This document shows, one piece after another, positions 57,390-64,000 of a DNA stretch of 64,000 nt. Location: assembly GCF_001856665.1 (NCBI RefSeq), contig NZ_CP017781.1, positions 2,451,501 through 2,515,500 of the forward strand, read 5' to 3'. The stretch comes from Rhodobacter xanthinilyticus. Lineage in GTDB: Bacteria; Pseudomonadota; Alphaproteobacteria; Rhodobacterales; Rhodobacteraceae. Position 1 is the first letter of the stretch. Every line of letters starts with the position of its first letter. Both the position numbers and the translations under genes were made by a program. Below the pieces are notes generated by a model, which made no database searches, was not told where the DNA came from, and was given only the letters and a program-made list of their open reading frames with translations.

Positions 57390-58502
57390 ATGGTCGCGAC
57401 CCCGATCGTGACGCTCTCGGGCGTCACCAAGAATTTTGGCACCTTCAAAGCCCTCCACGAGACCGATTTCGAGATCGGCGAGGGCGAATTCGTCACCCTG
57501 CTCGGCCCCTCGGGCTGCGGCAAGACCACCACGCTGCGGCTGATCGGCGGCTTCGAGCTGCCCTCGAGCGGGCGCATCGAGATCGCCGGGCAGGATGTGA
57601 CGAAGAACCCGCCCTACCGCCGCCCGGTGAACACGGTGTTTCAGGATTACGCGCTCTTTCCGCATATGACGGTGGCCGAGAACGTGGCCTACGGGCTCAC
57701 GACCGGCGGCGCGCGGCCCGATCGGGGCGATCTGGGGCGGCAGGTGGGCGAGGTGCTCGAGATGGTCGGGCTCGCGCAGGCGGGGATGAAACGCCCCGGC
57801 GCGCTCTCGGGCGGCCAGCGCCAGCGCGTCGCGATGGCGCGCGCGCTGATCCGCCGGCCGCGGGTGCTGCTCCTCGATGAGCCGCTCTCGGCGCTCGATG
57901 TGAAGCTGCGCGAGACCATGCAGGTCGAGCTCAAGCGCCTCCACCGCGAGCTCGGCATCACCTTCCTGATGGTCACCCATGACCAGACCGAGGCGCTCGC
58001 GCTGTCCGACCGGATCGTGGTCATGCAACAGGGCCGGATCTGCCAGATCGGCTCGCCCGGCGCGCTCTATGACCGCCCCGCGACCCCCTATGTCGCCGAT
58101 TTCATCGGCGCGGCGAACCTGATCGAAGCCGAGTTCAAGGGCCTCGAGGGCGGGCTCGAGCGGCTGACCCTGCAAGGCGGCACCGAGATCACCCGCCGCC
58201 CCGGCGGCGCCGGCAGCCCGGGCCCGTTCCGCTCCGGCCAGCGCGTGCGGATCGGGCTGCGCCCCGAACGGCTGCGCCCCGAGATCGAGACCAACCGCTT
58301 CACCGGCCAGATCGTCGAGACGCTGTTCCATGGCGACCGGATCCGCATCGAGTTTACCTTCGCGGGCAACCCGACCCCCGCCTTCGTCGAGCTTGGCCGC
58401 GCGATGGCCGACCGGATGGGCACGCTCGCCCCCGGCGCGCCGATCACGCTCGGCGTCGACCCGGCCGAGGTGATGCTCTTTGCCGAGGAGGCCTCGGCAT
58501 GA
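57390..58502 (+). CDS. Polyamine-type ABC ATPase (PotA-like)
   Basis: A 370-residue ATPase. Walker [10 protein letters not shown], signature [15 protein letters not shown], Walker [21 protein letters not shown], plus a C-terminal TOBE domain (RIGLRPERLRPEIE). AAGGA lies upstream of the ATG. It overlaps the following permease gene by four bases. This is the intact counterpart of the frameshifted ATPase at 42409-43474. Confidence 0.92.
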   Translation: MVATPIVTLSGVTKNFGTFKALHETDFEIGEGEFVTLLGPSGCGKTTTLRLIGGFELPSSGRIEIAGQDVTKNPPYRRPVNTVFQDYALFPHMTVAENVAYGLTTGGARPDRGDLGRQVGEVLEMVGLAQAGMKRPGALSGGQRQRVAMARALIRRPRVLLLDEPLSALDVKLRETMQVELKRLHRELGITFLMVTHDQTEALALSDRIVVMQQGRICQIGSPGALYDRPATPYVADFIGAANLIEAEFKGLEGGLERLTLQGGTEITRRPGGAGSPGPFRSGQRVRIGLRPERLRPEIETNRFTGQIVETLFHGDRIRIEFTFAGNPTPAFVELGRAMADRMGTLAPGAPITLGVDPAEVMLFAEEASA

Positions 58503-59368
58503 CCCCCGCCCGCGCAACGCCGCTCGCCTTCTCCGGGCTCTTCGGGCTGCCGCTCCTGTGGGTGCTGCTCCTGCTCGTCGTGCCCTATCTCTTGATGATC
58601 GCGGTGGGCTTCTGGACGCGCCAGTTCCCGCTCTTCGTGCCCGATTTCCAGTTCGGCAACTACGTCCAGCTATTCTCCGACCCGCAATATACCACCGTGA
58701 TCCTGCGCACGCTGAAGATCGCGGTGATGGTCACGGCCTTCGCCCTCGCGCTCGGCTACCCTCTCGCCTACTTCCTTGTTTTCACGGTGGACTCCGACAA
58801 GCTGCGCAACCTGCTCTACATGCTGGTGATCGTGCCGCTCTGGGTCAGCTACCTGCTGCGCGCCTATACCTGGAAGATCATCCTGGGCAATGATGGCGCG
58901 CTCAACTCGGCGCTGATCGCGCTTGGCGTGATCGACACGCCGCTCGATGCCTTCCTCTACAACCAGACCGCGATGGTCATCACCCTGACCTATATCTTCG
59001 TGCCCTTCATGGTCATGCCGATCTATGCGGTGCTCGAAAATATCCCCAAACGGCTGATCGAGGCCTCCGAGGATCTCGGCGTCGGCCCGATGCGCACCTT
59101 CTGGAAAGTGATCGCGCCGCTCTCGCTCGGCGGCGTGGTGGCGGGCGCCACGATGACCTTCTGCCTCGCGTTTGGCGATTTCGTCGCCCCCGTTCTGGTC
59201 GGCGGGCCCGATGGCACGATGGTGGCGAACCTTCTGCAAAGCCAGTTCGGCGCGGCGCTCAACTGGCCGCTCGGCTCGGCGCTCGCCACGCTGGTTCTGA
59301 TCATGGTGATGGCAATCCTGTGGCTCTCGGCGCGGCTCGACCGCGCGGGCCGCGTGGCGATGAAGTGA
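58499..59368 (+). CDS. Polyamine-type ABC permease (PotB-like)
   Basis: A 289-residue permease with six helices; WVSYLLRAYTWKIILGNDGA is the PotB/PotH segment and IEASEDLGVGPMRTFWKVIAPL the EAA loop. Coupled to the ATPase gene (ATGA). Confidence 0.92.
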   Translation: MTPARATPLAFSGLFGLPLLWVLLLLVVPYLLMIAVGFWTRQFPLFVPDFQFGNYVQLFSDPQYTTVILRTLKIAVMVTAFALALGYPLAYFLVFTVDSDKLRNLLYMLVIVPLWVSYLLRAYTWKIILGNDGALNSALIALGVIDTPLDAFLYNQTAMVITLTYIFVPFMVMPIYAVLENIPKRLIEASEDLGVGPMRTFWKVIAPLSLGGVVAGATMTFCLAFGDFVAPVLVGGPDGTMVANLLQSQFGAALNWPLGSALATLVLIMVMAILWLSARLDRAGRVAMK

Positions 59369-59377
59369 GGTGGCGCG

Positions 59378-60160
59378 ATGAAATCCCTCCTGTGGTGGCA
59401 AAAAGGCATGATCGGCTTCGTGTTCGGGGTGCTCATGTTCCTCTACCTGCCGATCGTGATGCTCGTGCTCTTCTCCTTCAACGACAGCTCGGTGACCTCC
59501 TTCCCGCTCGCGGGCTTCACCTGGCGGTGGTATCAGGCGGTTCTGGCCAATGAGCAGATGCTGCGCGCGCTCGGCAACAGCCTGATCGTGGCCTCGGCCG
59601 CGACCGCGATCACCCTCTCGCTCGGCACGCTGGCCGCGCTCGCGCTCGATCGCTACGACTTCCCCGGCAAGGGCCTCTTCCAGAACGCGATCCTCTTGCC
59701 GCTCAGCCTGCCGGGCCTCGTCACCGGGATCGCGATGCTGAACTTCTACAAGCAGCTCGGCATCCCGCAGAGCCTCACCGCGGTCGTCATCGGCCATGCG
59801 ACGGCGCTTCTGGGCGTGGTGGTCAGCCAGGTGATGGCGCGGCTGGCGAAACTCGATGCGCGTCAGGCCGAGGCCTCGGCCGACCTCGGCGCGGGGCCCT
59901 TCGAGACCTTCCGCCGCGTGACGCTGCCCGCGATCCGCCCGGCGATCCTCGGCGCGGGGCTGTTGAGCTTCACGCTCAGCTTCGACGAGATCCCGGTGAC
60001 CTATTTCCTCACCGGCCGCGAAATCACCCTGCCGATCTACATCTACTCGACCCTGCGCCGCGGCATCACGCCCGAGATCAACGCCATCGGCGCGCTGATC
60101 GTGGCGGCCTCGATCGGCCTCATCATCCTCTCGGTCGGCCTCCTGCGCGACCGCAAATAA
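59378..60160 (+). CDS. Polyamine-type ABC permease (PotC-like)
   Basis: A 260-residue permease with six helices; FSFNDSSVTSFPLAGFTWRW is the PotC start, AEASADLGAGPFETFRRVTL the EAA loop. Nine bases after the PotB-like gene, 23 bases before the aldehyde dehydrogenase. Confidence 0.92.
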   Translation: MKSLLWWQKGMIGFVFGVLMFLYLPIVMLVLFSFNDSSVTSFPLAGFTWRWYQAVLANEQMLRALGNSLIVASAATAITLSLGTLAALALDRYDFPGKGLFQNAILLPLSLPGLVTGIAMLNFYKQLGIPQSLTAVVIGHATALLGVVVSQVMARLAKLDARQAEASADLGAGPFETFRRVTLPAIRPAILGAGLLSFTLSFDEIPVTYFLTGREITLPIYIYSTLRRGITPEINAIGALIVAASIGLIILSVGLLRDRK

Positions 60161-60183
60161 CCAATCAACCCAGGGAGTTACCC

Positions 60184-61683
60184 ATGACTGACTACACGCT
60201 CGATTTCTGGATGGCGAAGGCCGCCGGGCTGAAACTGCGCACCGAGCATTTCATCGACGGCGCCTATCTGCCCTCGGCCGACGGCCGCCGCTTCCCGACC
60301 ATCAACCCCGCCACCGGCGAGACGATCACCGAGGTCGCCCGCGGCGGTCAGGCCGAGATCGACCGCGCCGTCGCCTCCGCCCGCAAGGCCTTCCGCTCGG
60401 GCGTCTGGTCGAAAATGGCCCCGCGCGAGCGCATGGCGGTGCTCGAGAAATTCGCCGCCCTCGTCGAGGCCCACACGGACGAATTCGCCGTGCTCGACAG
60501 CCTCGACATGGGCAAGCCGGTGATGGACATGATCAACATCGACGTGCCCGGCTCGGTGATGGCGCTGAAATTCTTCGCCGAGACGATCGACAAGTTCAAC
60601 GGCTCGGTCACCAACACCGCCGCCGACGCGCTCCATTACATCCTGCGCCAGCCGCTCGGCGTCGTCGGGCTGATCGTGCCGTGGAACTACCCGCTGATGA
60701 TGGCCGCCTGGAAGCTCGGCCCGGCGCTCGCGGCGGGCAACTCGGTGGTGCTCAAACCCGCCGAACAATCGCCCCTCTCGGCGAACCTTCTGGCCGAGCT
60801 CTTCCTCGAGGCCGGCGGCCCGACCGGCGTGTTCAACGTCGTCCATGGCCTCGGCGAGGAAGCCGGCCGCGCGCTCGCGCTGCATATGGATGTCGACAAG
60901 ATCGCCTTCACCGGCTCGACCGAGGTCGGCAAGCTGCTGATGGTCTATGCCGGCCAGTCGAACATGAAACGCGTCTCGACCGAATGCGGCGGCAAGACGC
61001 CGCAGATCATCCTGAGCGACTGGGATGACCTCGAAACCGCCGCGACCTATGCCGTCAACGGCATCTATGGCAACCAGGGCGAGGTCTGCAACGCCGGCTC
61101 GCGGATCCTCGTCGCGCGCGAGATCCATGACGCTTTCGTCGAGAAATTCATCGAGATCGCGCAGGCGAGCTTCCTCCCCGGCAACCCGCTCGACCCGGCG
61201 ACCACGATGGGCCCGCTCGTCACCGCCGAACATCAGGCGCGTGTGCTCGGCTATGTCGAGAAGGGCCGCGCGGAGGGCGCCACGCTCGCGATGGGCGGCG
61301 CCGCCCCCGCCGCGCTCAACGCCGGCGCCTATGTCGCCCCCACCCTCTTCACCGGCGTGACCAACCAGATGACCATCGCGCGCGAGGAAATCTTCGGGCC
61401 GGTCGGCGCGATCATCCCGGTCGACGGGCTCGACAACGCCCTCGAGATCGCCAACGACTCGATCTACGGCCTCGCCGCCTCGGTCTGGACGCGCGACCTC
61501 AACGCCGCGCATCGCTTCGCGCGCGACATGGAGGCGGGCGTGTGCTGGGTGAACTGCTTCGATCATGGCGACATGACCTCGATCTGGGGCGGCTACAAAC
61601 AGACCGGCAACGGCCGCGACAAATGCTTCGAGGCGCTGAGCCAATATACCCAGACGAAATCGGTCTGGCTGAACCTCGGCTGA
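60184..61683 (+). CDS. puuC: PuuC-like NAD(P)-dependent aldehyde dehydrogenase
   Basis: A 499-residue aldehyde dehydrogenase. Catalytic Cys in NQGEVCNAGSR, general-base Glu in VSTECGGKTPQ, NAD-binding VPWNYPLMMAAWK and FTGSTEVGK. Closest in look to gamma-glutamyl-gamma-aminobutyraldehyde dehydrogenases of putrescine breakdown. AGGGAG precedes the ATG. Being last in an operon with a PotDABC-type importer, it likely oxidises the aldehyde formed from the imported amine, although the amine-oxidising enzyme is not in this operon. Confidence 0.88.
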   Translation: MTDYTLDFWMAKAAGLKLRTEHFIDGAYLPSADGRRFPTINPATGETITEVARGGQAEIDRAVASARKAFRSGVWSKMAPRERMAVLEKFAALVEAHTDEFAVLDSLDMGKPVMDMINIDVPGSVMALKFFAETIDKFNGSVTNTAADALHYILRQPLGVVGLIVPWNYPLMMAAWKLGPALAAGNSVVLKPAEQSPLSANLLAELFLEAGGPTGVFNVVHGLGEEAGRALALHMDVDKIAFTGSTEVGKLLMVYAGQSNMKRVSTECGGKTPQIILSDWDDLETAATYAVNGIYGNQGEVCNAGSRILVAREIHDAFVEKFIEIAQASFLPGNPLDPATTMGPLVTAEHQARVLGYVEKGRAEGATLAMGGAAPAALNAGAYVAPTLFTGVTNQMTIAREEIFGPVGAIIPVDGLDNALEIANDSIYGLAASVWTRDLNAAHRFARDMEAGVCWVNCFDHGDMTSIWGGYKQTGNGRDKCFEALSQYTQTKSVWLNLG

Positions 61684-61691
61684 GGCCGACG

Positions 61692-61716
61692 GCGGCCCGG
61701 GGCACCCTCGGGCCGC
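61692..61716. terminator. Hairpin between aldehyde dehydrogenase and RpiR gene (convergent)
   Basis: GCGGCCCG (61692-61699) pairs with CGGGCCGC (61709-61716) in the 32-base convergent gap; the end overlaps the RpiR stop. Confidence 0.5.
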
Positions 61717-62585
61717 TACTTCCGCCCGCCAAAGAACCGCGCGCGGGCGTAGAGCTCCTCGAGCCGGCGCATCCGCGCCTCGGTCTCGCGCCAGGTCAGC
61801 GATTGCACCGAAGCCATCAGCGTCTCGACCAGAACCTGGATCGCGACGGTCGAGTCCCAGGCACTCGGCACCTCGATCTGCGCCGAGAAGCGATAGCGCG
61901 CATGCGCCGCCGCGGGGCTCACCCAAGGGTCGGTGACGAGGATCACCTCGGCGCCCTGTTCCGCCGCCATTTCAACGAGTTGCAACACATTCGCCTCATA
62001 GCGGCGGATATCGAAGACGAGCAGAACATCGCCCGGCCGCATCTCGATGAGCTGCGGCGGCCAGGCGTTCGAGACCGGGCTGAGCAGCTCCACCTGCGGC
62101 CGGATCACCTTCATATGGGTGACGAAATATTCCGCCATCGCCAGCGTGATCCGCCCGCCGGTGGCATAGATCTTGCGCGCGGGGTCCGCGAGCAACGCCG
62201 CCGCCGCGTCGAATTCCGCATGGTCGATCTGCGCGAGCGTGGCTTGCAGATTGCCGAGCACCGCATCGGCGAAGCGGTTGAGGATATGGGCCTTGGGCGC
62301 ATCCGCGGCCCAGCGGTCATGCTTGGCCAGCGGGCTCTCGAGCCGCGCCTCGAGCTCCTCGCGCACCGCCGCCTGAAGCCCGGGATACCCCCCAAACCCC
62401 ATCTTCTGCGCCAGCCGCACCACGGTCGGCGAGCTCACCTCGGCCGCGCGCGCAAGCTGCGTCACCGAGCCCCAGAGCGCCACCGGATAATGCCGCAAAA
62501 TATGGCCCGCGAGCTGCTTTTCGGCCCGCGTCATCGCCCCGATCGCGGCGCGCAACTGCTCTTCGATACTCTCTTGTGCCGCCAA
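61716..62585 (-). CDS. RpiR/MurR-family transcriptional regulator
   Basis: A regulator of about 289 residues with an N-terminal RpiR HTH (RAEKQLAGHILRHYPVALWG and SSPTVVRLAQKMGFGGYPGL) and a C-terminal SIS sugar-phosphate-binding domain (KIYATGGRITLAMAEYFV, PGDVLLVFDIRRYE). The start is uncertain: TTG at 62585 with GGGGAGA ten bases upstream gives a normal N-terminus, and the frame stays open to 62705. Divergent from the N-formylglutamate amidohydrolase/TRAP genes, which it probably controls. Confidence 0.83.
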   Translation of the reverse strand: MAAQESIEEQLRAAIGAMTRAEKQLAGHILRHYPVALWGSVTQLARAAEVSSPTVVRLAQKMGFGGYPGLQAAVREELEARLESPLAKHDRWAADAPKAHILNRFADAVLGNLQATLAQIDHAEFDAAAALLADPARKIYATGGRITLAMAEYFVTHMKVIRPQVELLSPVSNAWPPQLIEMRPGDVLLVFDIRRYEANVLQLVEMAAEQGAEVILVTDPWVSPAAAHARYRFSAQIEVPSAWDSTVAIQVLVETLMASVQSLTWRETEARMRRLEELYARARFFGGRK

Positions 62586-62725
62586 ATCAGGCAATCTCCC
62601 CGCCGCCGCCCGACTCGCGGCCAGAACAGATTGTAACAGAATTTGGAAATTTGAAATGATGTTGACAGAAGGGGGCGCGCCGCGCGAGCCTGACCAAAAG
62701 ATCAAATCAGAATCGACAGGGTAAC
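62586..62725. promoter_or_regulatory. Divergent control region between rpiR and amidohydrolase genes
   Basis: About 140 bases with an AT-rich core at 62630-62668 containing TTGTAACAGAATTTGG and AAATTTGAAATGAT, partly palindromic around AAATTT. Likely RpiR operator and promoters; no exact site is certain. Confidence 0.4.
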
Positions 62726-63490
62726 ATGACGGATCAGGCCGACGGATTGGCTGTGACCGTGGAACGGATCGAGGCGGCGGGCCGCTTCGTTCTGGTCTGT
62801 GAGCACGCGAGCAATTTCTTCCCGCCGCGCTGGGGCGATCTGGGCCTCGACGCGGAGGCGCGCGCCGCGCATATCGCCTGGGATCCGGGCGCGCTGGGGC
62901 TCGCGCGCGGGCTCGCGCGCCGGCTCGATGCGCCCCTCGTGCGCGCCGGAGTCACCCGCCTCGTCTATGACCTCAACCGCCCGCCAAACGCCCCCGCCGC
63001 GATGCCCGCGCGCTCCGAGATCTACGACATCCCCGGCAACCGCGGCCTCACCCCCGCCCAGCGCTATGAGCGCACCGAGGCGCTCTACCTGCCCTTCCAC
63101 GCCCGCACCTGCGCCGAAATCTCGCGCCGCCTCGCGCTCGGGCTCGTGCCGGTTCTGGTCACCGTCCACAGCTTCACCCCGGTGTTCAACGGCACCCCCC
63201 GCGCGGTCGAGCTCGGCCTGATCCACGACGCCGACCCGCGCTTTGCCGAAAGCCTGCTCGCCGAGGCGCGCGCGCGCACCGGCCTCGATTGCCGCCTCAA
63301 CGAGCCCTATTCGGGCGCCGATGGCGTGGCCCATACGCTCGCGCGTCACGCGACGCCCATGGGCCTGCCGCATGTGATGATCGAGCTGCGCAACGACCTG
63401 ATCGCGACCGAGGCCGCTCAGGAGGCGATGGCCGAGACCCTCGCCCCGGCCCTCACCGCCGCGCTCACCCGCTTCGAGGGGGGCGCGTGA
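62726..63490 (+). CDS. N-formylglutamate amidohydrolase family protein
   Basis: A 254-residue amidohydrolase. LVCEHASNFFPPRW near the start, RLVYDLNRPPNAP, LVTVHSFTPVFNG and the C-terminal IELRNDLIATE are the FGase motifs, with His/Glu zinc ligands. It hydrolyses N-formyl- or related N-acyl-glutamate in histidine or amino-acid catabolism. Its stop overlaps the next ATG (TGATG), coupling it to a TRAP transporter that may import its substrate. Confidence 0.9.
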   Translation: MTDQADGLAVTVERIEAAGRFVLVCEHASNFFPPRWGDLGLDAEARAAHIAWDPGALGLARGLARRLDAPLVRAGVTRLVYDLNRPPNAPAAMPARSEIYDIPGNRGLTPAQRYERTEALYLPFHARTCAEISRRLALGLVPVLVTVHSFTPVFNGTPRAVELGLIHDADPRFAESLLAEARARTGLDCRLNEPYSGADGVAHTLARHATPMGLPHVMIELRNDLIATEAAQEAMAETLAPALTAALTRFEGGA

Positions 63491-63996
63491 TGCCCGGCTG
63501 GTGCCTCGCCTATATCCGCCTCATCGACCGCGTGACCCTGCGCGTCGGGCGCTTCGCCATGTATCTGCTCTATGTGATGATGGCGATCATGCTGTTCTCC
63601 TCGGTGACGAAGATCCTGCATATGCCGGCGATCTGGACGCTGGAGATGGCGCAATTCGTGCTCGTCGCCTACTACATGTTGGGGGCGCCCTATACGTTCC
63701 AGCTCGACACCAATGTGCGCATGGATCTGCTCTATTCGCGCTACAGCCCGCGCGGTCAGGCGATCTGGGATGCGTTCACGGTCTTTGCGCTGATGTTCTA
63801 CCTCGGCGTGATGCTCTGGGGCGCGTTCGATTCGACCGTCTACGCCTTCGAGATGAACGAGGTGAACCCGACCGCCTGGCGCCCGCCGCTCTGGCCGATC
63901 AAGTCGATCATCACCTTTTCCTTTCTTCTCATGCTGTTGCAGGCCGGAGTTCATCTGATCCGCGACATTGCGACGATCCGCGGGGTGAAGATCTGA
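63490..63996 (+). CDS. TRAP transporter small permease (DctQ-like)
   Basis: A 168-residue membrane protein with four helices and the DctQ-like region ITFSFLLMLLQAGVHLIRDI; it is the small membrane subunit of a tripartite periplasmic transporter. Coupled to the amidohydrolase upstream and to the next gene by an overlapping ATG (TGATGG). Confidence 0.88.
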   Translation: MPGWCLAYIRLIDRVTLRVGRFAMYLLYVMMAIMLFSSVTKILHMPAIWTLEMAQFVLVAYYMLGAPYTFQLDTNVRMDLLYSRYSPRGQAIWDAFTVFALMFYLGVMLWGAFDSTVYAFEMNEVNPTAWRPPLWPIKSIITFSFLLMLLQAGVHLIRDIATIRGVKI

Positions 63997-64000
63997 TGGA
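63996..64000 (+). CDS. Start of next TRAP gene (probable large permease), truncated by window
   Basis: ATG at 63996 overlaps the stop of the DctQ-like gene. Only the first codon and two more bases lie in the window; a DctM-like large subunit is expected from gene order but not seen. Confidence 0.4.

Overview
The window is a very GC-rich chromosomal stretch from an alphaproteobacterium, most likely a Rhodobacter-like member of the Rhodobacteraceae/Paracoccaceae. Support comes from the class II (B12-dependent) ribonucleotide reductase, DUF1489 and DUF455 proteins, the KpsT/KpsE capsule-export pair, several polyamine/phosphonate-type ABC cassettes, the TRAP transporter and the codon bias. Two tRNA genes (Gly-TCC, Gln-TTG) both serve as insertion sites for mobile DNA.

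Layout. 1-3154: right end of an island next to tRNA-Gly (RNase HI, ParB-like protein, tyrosine integrase with a coupled small membrane protein). 3266-12127: housekeeping genes (lipoprotein, nrdJ with a probable NrdR-box pair, DUF1489, SseB-like, uracil-DNA glycosylase, capsule export, BaiN-like flavoprotein). 12277-18468: a complete compact integrative element of about 6.2 kb in tRNA-Gln, bounded by identical 36-bp repeats. It holds an HNH nuclease, an SF3-like primase/helicase, an XRE regulator, an integrase and several unknown small proteins. 18615-30885: chemoreceptor, DUF455, acetyltransferase, katG/oxyR, a LysR-MFS pair, a metal P-type ATPase and D-amino-acid dehydrogenase. 30873-36108: ugpBAEC with a coupled EEP-family phosphodiesterase. 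36322-44361: a polyamine locus (deacetylase, class III aminotransferase, nitrilase-type hydrolase, Pot-type ABC importer, LuxR regulator).

44492-49205: second chemoreceptor, a RayT-like transposase relative, a Crp/Fnr regulator, an orphan ParA and an ABM-domain protein. 49438-53535: an ABC importer behind a good PHO-box match, possibly for an organophosphonate. 53719-61683: a PAS-only protein and a degenerate TyrR/NtrC-like AAA protein leading into a second PotD/A/B/C-type importer and a PuuC-like aldehyde dehydrogenase. 61716-64000: an RpiR regulator divergent from an N-formylglutamate amidohydrolase and the start of a TRAP transporter.

The two strongest anomalies are the att-bounded element at tRNA-Gln and the first polyamine locus. 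That locus carries three single-base frameshifts (two in the ATPase gene, one in the hydrolase gene) and an arginine where the PLP-binding lysine of the aminotransferase is expected. I saw no comparable lesions elsewhere in the window, and a second intact Pot-like cassette lies about 13 kb downstream.
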